From positions 1,178,001 to 1,242,000 of the forward strand of contig NZ_CAKASL010000001.1 in NCBI RefSeq assembly GCF_916858655.1: a DNA stretch of 64,000 nt, in the 5' to 3' direction. Of this stretch, positions 50,076 through 58,803 are shown in pieces. Each line of letters starts with the position of its first letter. The first letter of the stretch is position 1. The notes under the pieces were generated by a model that searched no databases, had not been told where the DNA came from, and saw nothing but the letters and a program-made list of their open reading frames with translations. The position numbers and the translations under genes were made by a program. The stretch comes from Aeromicrobium sp. Leaf350. GTDB taxonomy: Bacteria; Actinomycetota; Actinomycetes; Propionibacteriales; Nocardioidaceae.

Positions 50076-50860
50076 CGACGCCCGCGCTCACCGGCACCGC
50101 CCTCGGTGGTGCCGACGAGGCTCCCCTGCTGCTCCTCGGGCCGTCGCTCGGCACCCCGACCCGCGAGCTGTGGGCGGGCGCCGCGGCTCACCTGACCGGC
50201 TCCTTCCGCGTGGTCGGCTGGGACCTGCCGGGCCACAGCAGCTCGGCACCCACCACCGAGACGCTCGACGTGCCGGGCCTGGCCGCAGGCGTGCTGGCCC
50301 TCGCCGACCACCTCGCCCCCGGGCGGCCCCTCCACCTGGCCGGCGACTCGCTCGGCGGAGCCGTGACCCTGCAGCTCGCGCACGACCGGCCCGACCGGGT
50401 GGCATCGGCCACCGTGCTGTGCACCGGTGCCCGCATCGGCACGCCCGAGTCGTGGGCCGAGCGCGCGGCGACCGTGCGCGCGTCGGGCACGAGCGCCGTG
50501 GTCACGTCGTCGGCCGCACGCTGGTTCAGCCCCGGATTCATGGAGCGGGAGCCCGCCGTCGCGTCCGCCCTGCTGACCGGCCTGGCCCACACCGACGCCG
50601 AGAGCTACGCCCTCGCCTGCGAGGCCCTGGCGGCGTTCGACCTCGTCGCGCGGCTCCCCGAGATCACCGTGCCGGTGCTCGCGATCGCCGGTGCCGACGA
50701 CGTGCCCACCCCGGTCGAGTCGCTGCGCACGATCGCCGACGGCGTGGCCCACGGCCGCCTCGTCGTGCTCGACGGCGTCGGCCACCTGGCTCCCGCCGAG
50801 GCCCCCGCCGAGGTGGCCCGCCTGATCCACGAGCACGCCACCGCAGGAGGACCCCGATGA
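50072..50860 (+). CDS. pcaD: 3-Oxoadipate enol-lactonase
   Basis: 262-residue alpha/beta hydrolase that opens beta-ketoadipate enol-lactone to beta-ketoadipate. LLLLGPSLGTPTRELW is the PcaD-type N-terminal motif, GDSLGGAV holds the nucleophile Ser (about residue 93), and GVGHLAPAEAP the His. In some actinomycetes PcaD and PcaC are fused (PcaL); here they are separate but overlap by ATGA, so PcaL-type coupling is kept by translation. Confidence 0.94.
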   Translation: MTTPALTGTALGGADEAPLLLLGPSLGTPTRELWAGAAAHLTGSFRVVGWDLPGHSSSAPTTETLDVPGLAAGVLALADHLAPGRPLHLAGDSLGGAVTLQLAHDRPDRVASATVLCTGARIGTPESWAERAATVRASGTSAVVTSSAARWFSPGFMEREPAVASALLTGLAHTDAESYALACEALAAFDLVARLPEITVPVLAIAGADDVPTPVESLRTIADGVAHGRLVVLDGVGHLAPAEAPAEVARLIHEHATAGGPR

Positions 50861-51258
50861 CCGACGACCGCTCCGACGACCGCACCGCCGGCCAGGCCCG
50901 CGAGGACGGCTTCGCCGTGCGCCGGGAGGTGCTGGGCGACGCCCACGTCGACCGCGCGATCGCCGGGACGACCGACTTCACGGCCGACTTCCAGGACCTC
51001 ATCACGCAGTACGCGTGGGGCAGCATCTGGACGCGCCCCGGGCTCGACCGCCGCAGCCGCTCGCTCATCACCCTCACGGCGCTGGTCGCGCGGGGGCACC
51101 ACGAGGAGCTGGCGCTGCACCTGCGCGCCGCCCGCCGCAACGGGCTGACCGTCGAGGAGATCAAGGAGCTGCTCCTCCAGACCGCGATCTACTGCGGCGT
51201 GCCCGACGCCAACACGGCCTTCCGCATCGCCGCCGAGGTGCTCGCCGACGAGATCTGA
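50857..51258 (+). CDS. pcaC: 4-Carboxymuconolactone decarboxylase
   Basis: 133-residue AhpD-like-fold decarboxylase that turns 4-carboxymuconolactone into beta-ketoadipate enol-lactone. RREVLGDAHVDRAIA, the WGSIWTRPGLDRRSRSLITL block and HLRAARRNGLTVEEIKELLL plus YCGVPDANTAFRIA are diagnostic. It closes the operon; the next enzymes (PcaIJ CoA transferase, PcaF thiolase) are not in the window, so they must lie elsewhere in the genome. Confidence 0.96.
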   Translation: MTDDRSDDRTAGQAREDGFAVRREVLGDAHVDRAIAGTTDFTADFQDLITQYAWGSIWTRPGLDRRSRSLITLTALVARGHHEELALHLRAARRNGLTVEEIKELLLQTAIYCGVPDANTAFRIAAEVLADEI

Positions 51259-51334
51259 GCACGCGCTGCCGTCACGACGCCCGATCGACTGCGGTGGACG
51301 TGCGAGTCCGGGTCGACCTCCGTAGCGTCGGGTC

Positions 51335-51700
51335 ATGACCAAGCCGAGCTACAGCACCCTCATGTCCGCGGCGACCGCCGGTTACGCCGTCTTCGCGCTC
51401 GCCAAGCCGCGACACCTCGGCACCGCCTTGACCAACAGCCCGCTCAAGCAGCCCGAGTACGACGTCGTGGCCCGCCTGTTCGGACCGCGGGACCTGGCGG
51501 TCAGTGCCTGGGCGATCTTCGCCCCGTCGGCACGGGTCCGCGAGCACGCGATGTTCGCCCGGGTCGCGCTCGACCTCACGGACGCCGCGCTGCTCAGCCG
51601 CGAGGCGACCCACACGGCGGGCAGGGCCAAGGTGCTCGGCGCCACCCTCGCGTGGGCCGGCCTCAACATCGCCGCGATCCTGGCCGACCGCAAGGCCTGA
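51335..51700 (+). CDS. Small membrane protein of unknown function
   Basis: 121-residue protein with several moderately hydrophobic stretches (about residues 10-22, 55-65 and 98-116), suggesting three to four membrane segments. The conserved-looking GYAVFALAKPRHLG and RLFGPRDLAVSAWAIF segments resemble DUF4267-type proteins, but I am not sure. No catalytic motif. Start ATG 51335, apparently monocistronic, convergent with the spermidine-synthase-like gene. Confidence 0.75.
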   Translation: MTKPSYSTLMSAATAGYAVFALAKPRHLGTALTNSPLKQPEYDVVARLFGPRDLAVSAWAIFAPSARVREHAMFARVALDLTDAALLSREATHTAGRAKVLGATLAWAGLNIAAILADRKA

Positions 51701-51734
51701 CCGGCTCCCCGGGTGACGCACCACAACCCTCCCG

Positions 51735-53180
51735 TCAGCGAACCGCGCTGATCAGCTGGTCGACCGGCGCGTAGTCGTCCGTCAGCACGGGCGCCCCCGC
51801 GTACCAGTCGCGGAGCTCCTGGTCGTCGAGGACCTCCCAGCCGACCGACTCCAGCCCAGTGGCGAGAGCCGCGCTGTCGACCGATCCGTTCGTCGCGACG
51901 ACCAGCAGGTTGCCGCCCCCGTCGCCGGCGATCGTCTCGGGCTCCGCCAGCAGCACGATCTCCTCGAAGACCGACGCCGCCGTGGCGACCTCCGCCTTGG
52001 CGAAGGACAGGGGCCCGTAGTCGATCAGGTTCGCGACGTACGTGCCGTCGTCGACCAGGGCGTCCTCGATCGCGACCACCGCCTCACGGGTCGTGAGGTG
52101 CCACGGCGGGCTGATGCCGCCGAACGCGTCGCCGATGACCAGCTCGAACGTCGCTGGCGCAAGGTCGTCGAGCACCAGGCGCGCGTCGTCGACGACCAGG
52201 TCGACGTCGGGCAACGGGCCGAGCTCGGTGCGGTTCAGCTCGGCGACACCGGGGTCGACCTCCACGACGGTGCTCGCCGTTCCCGGTCGCGTCGCCGCGA
52301 GGTAGCGCGGCAGGGTCATGCCTCCGGCGCCGAGGTGCAGCACCCTCGGCTCGTCGGCACCGTCCGAGTCCAGGACCTGGTCGGCCACGACGGCCAGCGC
52401 CTGGGTGTACGCGAACTCGAGGTGCGTCGGGTCGTCCAGGTCGACGGCCGAGTGGCGCAGGCCGTCGAGCTCGAGGGTCACGAGGGAGGGATCGTCGGGA
52501 TCGGCCGACAGGACGGCGCAGTGGTAGGTCGTCTCCGCGTCGCAGGTTCCCCGGGCCGCGACGGTCAGAGCGCTGGCTGCGACGAGCGCGAGCACGAGCG
52601 GGGGAACCGCACGGGGACGCCGGTCGGCCACCAGCACCACCACGGCCAGGACGACGAGCGAGACGCCGAGCCCGATGAGGATCGTGCTGACGGCGACCCG
52701 TGAGATCAGGACGAACCCGGTCACGACCGTGCCGGCGATGGCGCCCACGGTGCTGATGCCCGAGAGGGAGCCGACGACCGCGCCGGTCTCCTCCAAGGTC
52801 GTGAGCCGCACCGTGGTGACGATCGGCGTGACGGCCGACAGCAGGGCCCCGGGGACGCCGATCGTGACCATGGCGGCCAGCAGGAGCGTCACGTCGTCGA
52901 CGGCCGCGGCGGCCCGCATCACGGCCGGGGTCACGGCGACCGTGATGCCCGAGAGCGCAAGCGCCGGCGCCAGCAGCTGCTCGGGCGGGCGCCGGTCGGC
53001 CAGCCACCCGCCGGCCCACGAGCCCACCGCGATCGCGGTCAGCGCCAGGCCGATCACCATCGTGCTCGTCTCGAGGCTCAACCCGAAGTAGGGGGCCAGG
53101 AGCCTCAGCGCCGTCAGCTCGACGACGAGGACGGCCGCCGACGCGTAGAGGACCAGCGCGGTATGGGCGAAGCGCGTCAC
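51735..53180 (-). CDS. Fused membrane/spermidine synthase-like protein
   Basis: 481-residue protein. Residues 1-220 contain about seven hydrophobic segments starting VTRFAHTALVLYASAAVLVVELTALRLL, like other spermidine-synthase-fused transporters. Residues 240-481 form an aminopropyltransferase/methyltransferase-like Rossmann domain with LHLGAGGMTLPRYLA, VEVDPGVAELNR and VIGDAFGGIS. Such fusions are widespread in actinobacteria and their reaction is unknown; polyamine synthesis is not proven. GTG start at 53178-53180. Confidence 0.87.
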   Translation of the reverse strand: MTRFAHTALVLYASAAVLVVELTALRLLAPYFGLSLETSTMVIGLALTAIAVGSWAGGWLADRRPPEQLLAPALALSGITVAVTPAVMRAAAAVDDVTLLLAAMVTIGVPGALLSAVTPIVTTVRLTTLEETGAVVGSLSGISTVGAIAGTVVTGFVLISRVAVSTILIGLGVSLVVLAVVVLVADRRPRAVPPLVLALVAASALTVAARGTCDAETTYHCAVLSADPDDPSLVTLELDGLRHSAVDLDDPTHLEFAYTQALAVVADQVLDSDGADEPRVLHLGAGGMTLPRYLAATRPGTASTVVEVDPGVAELNRTELGPLPDVDLVVDDARLVLDDLAPATFELVIGDAFGGISPPWHLTTREAVVAIEDALVDDGTYVANLIDYGPLSFAKAEVATAASVFEEIVLLAEPETIAGDGGGNLLVVATNGSVDSAALATGLESVGWEVLDDQELRDWYAGAPVLTDDYAPVDQLISAVR

Positions 53181-53233
53181 GCGGTCACCGTACCGACGGC
53201 GCCCTGAACGAGCAGGCCGACGAGCCCCTGCCC

Positions 53234-54400
53234 TCAGGCGTGCAGCTCGCGGAGCACCCGGTGGAAGTCGGCCTTGCCCTCGAAGCCGATGCCGGGCCGG
53301 TCGTCGAGCGCCACCCGGCTGTTCTCGACGACGGCATCGTCGGCGAACCCGCCCGTGGGCTGGAACTCGCCCGGGTACGACTCGTTGCCGCCGAGCTTGA
53401 GCGCCGCAGCGATGTGCAGGGAGAACTGGTGGCCGCCGTGCGGGATGCAGCGGCGTGAGGACCAGCCGTGCTGGGCGAGCATGTCCTGGATGCGGCGGTA
53501 CTCGGTCAGCCCGTAGCTCAGGGCGGGGTCGAACTGCAGGTAGTCGCGGTCGGCGCGCATGCTGCCGTAGCGGATCAGGTTGCGGGCGTCCTGCAGGGAG
53601 AACAGGTTCTCGCCGGTCGCGATCGGATTGCGGTAGTGCTCCGACAATGTGGCGTTGAGGCGGTAGTCGAGCGGGTCGCCGACCTCCTCGTACCAGAACA
53701 GGCCGTACGGCTCGATGGCCTTGCCGTAGGCGAGGGCGGTCTCGAGGTCGAAGCGGCCGTTGACGTCGACCGCCAGGCGGGAGCCGTCGCCGTCGAGCAC
53801 CTCGATGACGGCCTCGATGCGACGCAGGTCCTCGGTGAGGTCGGCGCCGCCGATCTTCATCTTCACGACGTCGTAGCCGGCGTCGAGGAACCTGCGCATC
53901 TCGTCCTGGAGGTCGACGAGGGACTTGCCGGGGGCGTAGTAGCCGCCGGCGGCGTAGACGAACACGGACTCGTCCGGGGCGCCGTCGCCGTGCTCGTCGG
54001 AGAGCCAGCGGTGGAGCGGGACACCGGCGATCTTCGACACCAGGTCGTGGATCGCCATGTCGACCACGCCGACGGCGACCGACCGCTCGCCGTGACCGCC
54101 CGGCTTCTCGTTGCGCATCATCGCGTCCCACGCCTTCTCGGGTGAGATCTGGCCGTCGTCCGCGAGCAGGGTGTCGGCCGGGGCGCCCATCAGCCGCGGC
54201 AGGATCCGGCGACGCAGGATGTCGCCGGCCGAGTAGCGCCCGTTCGAGTTGAAGCCGTAGCCGACGACCGGCTTCCCGTCGACGACGACGTCACTGACCA
54301 GCGCCAGGATCGAGCAGTCCATCGTGCTGAAGTCGATGAACGCGTTGCTCATGGAAGAGCTGATGGGGATGGTGCCCTCGTGGGCGGAGACGATCTTCAC
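53234..54400 (-). CDS. tarD: D(-)-tartrate dehydratase
   Basis: 388-residue enolase-superfamily enzyme, the length of Bradyrhizobium TarD (about 389). It dehydrates D-tartrate to oxaloacetate using Mg2+. Key positions: Lys180-Met-Lys182 (base), Asp212 in DVNGR, Glu239 in YEEV, Glu264 in TGENLFS (metal ligands), and His321 in CIPHGGHQ. The motifs ISSSMSNAFIDFSTMDCS and GYGFNSNGRY are characteristic of this subgroup. GTG start at 54398-54400 with AAAGG 7 bp upstream. Divergent from a GntR gene with two operator-like sites between. Other acid-sugar dehydratases of the superfamily are less likely. Confidence 0.88.
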   Translation of the reverse strand: MKIVSAHEGTIPISSSMSNAFIDFSTMDCSILALVSDVVVDGKPVVGYGFNSNGRYSAGDILRRRILPRLMGAPADTLLADDGQISPEKAWDAMMRNEKPGGHGERSVAVGVVDMAIHDLVSKIAGVPLHRWLSDEHGDGAPDESVFVYAAGGYYAPGKSLVDLQDEMRRFLDAGYDVVKMKIGGADLTEDLRRIEAVIEVLDGDGSRLAVDVNGRFDLETALAYGKAIEPYGLFWYEEVGDPLDYRLNATLSEHYRNPIATGENLFSLQDARNLIRYGSMRADRDYLQFDPALSYGLTEYRRIQDMLAQHGWSSRRCIPHGGHQFSLHIAAALKLGGNESYPGEFQPTGGFADDAVVENSRVALDDRPGIGFEGKADFHRVLRELHA

Positions 54401-54417
54401 CGGACGACCTTTCGCAT

Positions 54418-54436
54418 GTCTTATAAGTTGTAAGAC
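54418..54436. promoter_or_regulatory. GntR operator 1, tarD side
   Basis: GTCTTATAAGTTGTAAGAC: perfect 6-bp arms (GTCTTA/TAAGAC) around 7 bp, 17 bp upstream of the tarD start. Contains CTTATAAGTT, which recurs 52 bp away at 54472-54481. Confidence 0.75.
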
Positions 54437-54471
54437 TAACCTAGGCCGCCCGCTCGACGGACGCAACCTCT

Positions 54472-54481
54472 CTTATAAGTT
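54472..54481. promoter_or_regulatory. GntR operator 2, regulator side
   Basis: CTTATAAGTT, identical to the core of operator 1 and exactly 52 bp (about five helical turns) from it, 26 bp upstream of the GntR gene. The AT-rich sites stand out sharply against the surrounding GC-rich DNA. Confidence 0.7.
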
Positions 54482-54507
54482 CACCCCGGCTGTGCAACGA
54501 TGAACCC

Positions 54508-55182
54508 ATGCCGCCGACGTTCCTCAGCAAGGGCGACATCGCGTACGCAGCGCTGCGGGAGCAGATCCTCTCCGGCGCCCTGCCGGCCGGAGAGCGCCTC
54601 TCGCAGTACGAGATCGCCGACCAGCTCGGCATCAGCATCACCCCCCTGCGCGAGGCCGTCCGCCGGCTGACTGGCGAAGGGTTGATCGTGCTGGACACGC
54701 ACCGCGACGCCCGCGTCGCCCGCATGGACGTCACCGAGGCCCGCGAGCTCTTCGAGACCCGCCGGGCCCTCGATCCCGCCGCCGCTGAGCTCGCCGCGAC
54801 GAACCGCACCGACGACGACGTCGCCGCGATGCGTGCGGCACTGGAGGACCTGGTCCCGGTCACGCGCGACTGGGGCGAGCACGCACTCCGAGCCCATCGC
54901 GCCCTCCACCGCACGATCTACGCGGCCTCCCACAACACCGTCATGATCCGCGTGCTCGACGACATCTGGGACAAGTCCGACCGCTACCGACGCATCGGGC
55001 TGCGGCTCCCGACCGGCGCCGAGCCCCGGACCCGCGACTTCCAGGAGCACGAGGAGCTCGTCGACCTGGTCGTCGCCGGCGACGGCGCCGCCGCTGCCGA
55101 GCTCATGCGCGCCCACATCGACCGCAGCCTGACCGCGGCAGCCCTGGCCGCCCACGACGAACCAGCCGACGATCCTGCCTGA
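54508..55182 (+). CDS. GntR-family (FCD domain) regulator of tarD
   Basis: 224-residue GntR regulator of the FadR/FCD type. The N-terminal winged helix contains SQYEIADQLGISITPLREAVRRL (core IADQLGISITPLREAV, about residues 36-52). The C-terminal FCD domain has the metal-binding His pattern in HRALHRTIY and later HEELVDLV...MRAHI. FCD proteins usually respond to hydroxy- or dicarboxylic acids, which suits tartrate. Divergent from tarD. A short GGGGCG-TCCTC-CGCCCC hairpin follows its stop. Confidence 0.9.
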   Translation: MPPTFLSKGDIAYAALREQILSGALPAGERLSQYEIADQLGISITPLREAVRRLTGEGLIVLDTHRDARVARMDVTEARELFETRRALDPAAAELAATNRTDDDVAAMRAALEDLVPVTRDWGEHALRAHRALHRTIYAASHNTVMIRVLDDIWDKSDRYRRIGLRLPTGAEPRTRDFQEHEELVDLVVAGDGAAAAELMRAHIDRSLTAAALAAHDEPADDPA

Positions 55183-55183
55183 A

Positions 55184-55200
55184 GGGGCGTCCTCCGCCCC
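55184..55200. terminator. Short hairpin between GntR and ANTAR genes
   Basis: GGGGCG (55184-55189) pairs with CGCCCC (55195-55200) across a 5-nt loop. It lies in the 30 bp between two convergent genes. Stem is short, so terminator activity is only likely. Confidence 0.45.
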
Positions 55201-55212
55201 CGTGCGCGCGGG

Positions 55213-55896
55213 TCAGACCGTGGTCCGCTGAAGCTCCCGCCGCTGCTCGACCACCTGGGTGGCGACGTCGAACAGGCGCTGGTTCCCGTGCATCGAGAGC
55301 CGCCTCAGGTACTGGAACGCACCGCCGGCGTCGAGGTCGTAGACCGCCATCAGGATCCCCTGGGCCTGCCCGATCAGGTTGCGTGACTCCAGGGCTGTCG
55401 TGAGTCCGTCGACCGTCAGCGAGGCGGCGATCGCCACCGTGGCGTGGGCAGCGAGGTACTTCATGACCTCGAGGTCGCTGGAGGTGAAGTCGTGAGGCTC
55501 GTGGGAGAACGCGTTGAGCGAACCGTACGTGCGGTCGCGAGTCGCGAGGCGGACACTGACCACGCTGCGGAACTCGGACCCGGCTGCACGTGGGCCCCAC
55601 GTCGGCCACCGCGGGTCGAGGCGCGCGTCGCCGGTCACGAGGCTGTCGTGCTCCCCGAAGATGGTGTCCAGGCAGGGGCCCTCCCCGCACTCGACCTGAA
55701 GCTCGTGAGCCCGGTCGACGGCCCCCGACGTGCTGGCGGCACCGGAGACCTTCTTGCGAGCCCTGACCATCAGGATCCCCGAGTCGCTCGCGTCGACGGC
55801 GGTCCGTGCGTAGTGCGCGATGCGCTCGAACGTCTCGGTCGGCGTGAGGTCCTGGACCTCGAGTGCCATGGCGGACAGCAGACGACGGACATCCAT
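55213..55896 (-). CDS. GAF-ANTAR transcription antiterminator
   Basis: 227-residue two-domain regulator. Residues 15-150 form a GAF sensor domain (ECGEGPCLDTIFGEHD, FRSVVSVRLATRD), and the last about 65 residues an ANTAR RNA-binding domain with LIGQAQGILMAVYDLDAGGAFQYLRRLS (core IGQAQGILM and AFQYLRRLS). ANTAR proteins bind paired hairpins in mRNA leaders to prevent termination; GAF-ANTAR proteins are very common in actinobacteria. Signal and target RNAs unknown. AGGAG 4 bp before the ATG at 55894-55896. Confidence 0.9.
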   Translation of the reverse strand: MDVRRLLSAMALEVQDLTPTETFERIAHYARTAVDASDSGILMVRARKKVSGAASTSGAVDRAHELQVECGEGPCLDTIFGEHDSLVTGDARLDPRWPTWGPRAAGSEFRSVVSVRLATRDRTYGSLNAFSHEPHDFTSSDLEVMKYLAAHATVAIAASLTVDGLTTALESRNLIGQAQGILMAVYDLDAGGAFQYLRRLSMHGNQRLFDVATQVVEQRRELQRTTV

Positions 55897-55992
55897 GATG
55901 CTCCTGGCGCGCGAGCCATGAAGGTCACAGGAGGGGCGTCGCGGCCAGTGTGGCACAGACGAGACCCCGCCTCCCTGCTGGGGAACGCGGGC

Positions 55993-56889
55993 TCAGGCGC
56001 TGGGGCTGCCGATGAAGTCGAGGACGAGTCGCGCGACCTCGTCCGGTCGCTCGACCTGGAGGAAGTGCCCGGCGCCGGAGACCGTCTCGACCTGACTCCC
56101 CTCGGGGAGCACGGCGGCCGTCTGGTCGCTCCAGTCGTGGAGGACGCAGCCGTCGTCGCGGCCGTGCAGGTACAGCATGGGGACGGTCGATCGGCGCATC
56201 AGTCCGGCCTGCGCCTCCCGGTACCGGTCCGGGACGGTCCACCACCGCGCCGCGTGCCGGTAGTAGCGGAGCACCTCGGTGCGGCGTGGCCGGATGGCCT
56301 CCATGGCTGCCTCCAGCTCGGCCTCCGCCTGGTGCCCGGGCGACCATCGACGCCACAGCGACGGTACGAGCCGGTCGAGGGACCGCTCGGAGAGGCGGGG
56401 AACCTGCTGGAACGCCATGTACCAGCTCAGACGGGCCTGCCTCGCCACCCGCCCCGCCCACGGCAACCAGCCGTCGGTGCGAGCGAGGAACGCTGCGGCC
56501 GGCGGCACCGCCATCGTCACGATGCGACGGAACGGCTGCCCGTCCGCTCCCGCCACCGCGTGGGCTGCGACCGCGCCCCAGTCGTGACCGATCAGCACGG
56601 CTCGCTCGTCGCCACCGAGCAGCCCGTGCAGCGCGAGGGCGTCGTGCGCGAGCGCACCGATGTGGAACGAGCCGTCGGGCGGGACGTCGGTCGGCGCGTA
56701 TCCACGCGTCCACGGCGCCACCACGCGATATCCCTCGGAGACCAACGCCTCGGCCACGGCCGTCCACGAGTGCGGCGAGTCCGGATAGCCGTGCAGGAGC
56801 AGGGCCACCGGATCGGTGGCCCGCCCCCACGACAGCACCGCGAAGTCCAGGTCGTCGCCGTGGAGCGTGGAGGGCTCGGGGAGGTTCAC
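55993..56889 (-). CDS. Alpha/beta hydrolase, epoxide-hydrolase-like
   Basis: 298-residue alpha/beta hydrolase of the haloalkane dehalogenase/epoxide hydrolase branch. HGYPDSPHSW is the oxyanion motif, GHDWGAVAAH carries Asp (not Ser) as nucleophile, and SGAGHFLQVERPDEV supplies the His. GRDDG holds an acid. Asp nucleophile in HDWG is typical of epoxide hydrolases. GTG at 56887-56889 is taken, with TAGCGT 7 bp upstream for a leaderless start; a GTG nine bases earlier is possible. Confidence 0.85.
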   Translation of the reverse strand: MNLPEPSTLHGDDLDFAVLSWGRATDPVALLLHGYPDSPHSWTAVAEALVSEGYRVVAPWTRGYAPTDVPPDGSFHIGALAHDALALHGLLGGDERAVLIGHDWGAVAAHAVAGADGQPFRRIVTMAVPPAAAFLARTDGWLPWAGRVARQARLSWYMAFQQVPRLSERSLDRLVPSLWRRWSPGHQAEAELEAAMEAIRPRRTEVLRYYRHAARWWTVPDRYREAQAGLMRRSTVPMLYLHGRDDGCVLHDWSDQTAAVLPEGSQVETVSGAGHFLQVERPDEVARLVLDFIGSPSA

Positions 56890-56950
56890 CCGACGCACGC
56901 TAGCCGCACCTCCCCCGCGCTGCAGTCCGTGCACGAGACCTCTCCGGGGG

Positions 56951-58588
56951 TCAGTCCCGCGGCGGCTCTGCCTCAGTCGTGCCGAGGATCGCCGGTGCCG
57001 CTTCGCGCATCTCGACCTTCCGGACCTTGCCGGTGATGGTCATCGGGAAGTCGTCGACGCAGTGCACGTACCGAGGCGTCTTGAAGTGCGCGAGTCGCCC
57101 CGCGCAGAACTCCCGGATCGCCGCTGCATCCGGAGGCGTCGCCCCCTCCCGCACGCGGAGCCAGGCCATGAGCTCCTCGCCGTACTTCGCGTCAGGCACC
57201 CCGATCACCTGGACGTCGATGACGTCCGGGTGCTGGAGGAGGAACTCCTCGATCTCGCGGGGGTAGATGTTCTCGCCGCCACGGATGACCAGGTCCTTGA
57301 TGCGGCCGGTGATGCTGACGTAGCCGTCGGCGTCCATCGTCCCGAGGTCGCCGGTGTGCATCCAGCCGTCACCGTCGACGGCCTCGGCGGTCTTCTCCGG
57401 CTCGCCCCAGTAGCCGATCATCACGGAGTAGCCGCGCGTGCACAGCTCACCCACCTCACCTCGCTCCAGCGTCGCGCCGGTGGTCGGATCGACGACCTTG
57501 ACCTCCAGGTGCGGGCCGACCCGACCGACCGTCGAGACCCGCTGCTCCAACGAGTCGTGAGGACGGGTCTGCAACGAGACCGGCGACGTCTCGGTCATGC
57601 CGTAGCAGATCGACACCTCGGCCATCCCCATCCGCTCGATCACCTGCGTCATGGTCTCGACGGGGCACGGCGAACCGGCCATGATCCCGGTGCGGAGCGT
57701 GTCGAGACCGGCCGACGCGAGGCCCGGGTCGTTCAGCATCGCGATGAACATGGTGGGGACCCCGTAGAGCGAGGTGCAGCTCTCGTCCGTGACGGCGCGG
57801 AGCGTGGCGCCGGGATCGAATCCCGGCGCGGGGATCACGATCGTCGATCCGTGGCTGGTGCAGGCGAGGTTGCCCATCACCATCCCGAAGCAGTGGTAGA
57901 ACGGCACGGGCACGCAGACCCGGTCGTGCTCCGTGTAGCCGAGCAGCTCCCCCACGAACCATCCGTTGTTCAGGATGTTGCGGTGCGAGAGCGTCGCGCC
58001 CTTGGGGAAGCCGGTGGTCCCGGACGTGTACTGGATGTTGATGGGGTCGGTGGCCGCGAGGCCCGACTCGATCAGGTCGAGGTCGTCGACTCCGTCGCGG
58101 CCACCGGCAACGAGGTCGTCCCACGAGGCCGTGCCGATGAGCACGACGTCCTCGAGCGACGGGTGCTCGACCTGCGCTTGCCCGATCATCTCGACGTAGT
58201 CGGCGCCCTTGAACTCCCCGACCGCGACGATCGTGCGCATCCCGGACTGCCCCACGACGTAGGCCAGCTCGTGTGCGCGATAGGCGGGATTGACGTTGAC
58301 CAGGATCGCGCCGATCCGCGCCGTGGCGTACTGCAGCAGGACCCACTCCGGGCTGTTCGGGGCCCAGATCCCGACCCGGTCGCCGCGCTCGACCCCGCGC
58401 TGCAGGAGTCCTCGGGCGATGGCGTCGACGTCGCGCAGGAGCTCCTCGTAGGTCCACCGCCGACCACTGGGGACGTCGACCAGGGCCTCGCGGGTGGCGT
58501 GCCGTGCCACCGTCTCGCGCAGGTTGGTGCCGATCGTGGTCTCGAGCAGGGGGGCGGCGGTGTCGCCGACCGTGTGGCTGGTGGTCAT
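56951..58588 (-). CDS. AMP-forming fatty acyl-CoA synthetase (third FadD)
   Basis: 545-residue ANL-superfamily ligase of the medium/long-chain type. QYTSGTTGFPKGAT, ICYGMTETSPVS, MHTGDLGTMDADGYVSITGR (core HTGDLG) and the C-terminal ITGKVRKVEMRE lysine motif are complete. It is the best match here to FadD-type housekeeping ligases and lies outside the operator-marked island. No obvious partner genes on the same strand. A 215-bp gap upstream, containing no recognisable element, separates it from the divergent molybdoenzyme gene. Confidence 0.92.
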   Translation of the reverse strand: MTTSHTVGDTAAPLLETTIGTNLRETVARHATREALVDVPSGRRWTYEELLRDVDAIARGLLQRGVERGDRVGIWAPNSPEWVLLQYATARIGAILVNVNPAYRAHELAYVVGQSGMRTIVAVGEFKGADYVEMIGQAQVEHPSLEDVVLIGTASWDDLVAGGRDGVDDLDLIESGLAATDPINIQYTSGTTGFPKGATLSHRNILNNGWFVGELLGYTEHDRVCVPVPFYHCFGMVMGNLACTSHGSTIVIPAPGFDPGATLRAVTDESCTSLYGVPTMFIAMLNDPGLASAGLDTLRTGIMAGSPCPVETMTQVIERMGMAEVSICYGMTETSPVSLQTRPHDSLEQRVSTVGRVGPHLEVKVVDPTTGATLERGEVGELCTRGYSVMIGYWGEPEKTAEAVDGDGWMHTGDLGTMDADGYVSITGRIKDLVIRGGENIYPREIEEFLLQHPDVIDVQVIGVPDAKYGEELMAWLRVREGATPPDAAAIREFCAGRLAHFKTPRYVHCVDDFPMTITGKVRKVEMREAAPAILGTTEAEPPRD

Positions 58589-58803
58589 CTGCGAGTCCTC
58601 TCGTTCCGAGCGCGACAGCGGGTCCCGGCGTGAGTCGGGCAGGCCCCGTGCCCTGAGTCGACGCTAACCCGCATGTGGCCCGTGCGGGGATCGCCCAGCC
58701 GATCACCCGGGGCCGACCTACGCTGGGAGGACGCAGCCGTTGGCGCCCGCGGACCCGCTCCGCCCGATTCCCGCCGCACGTCCGGACCACGCGAGGAGGC
58801 CCC

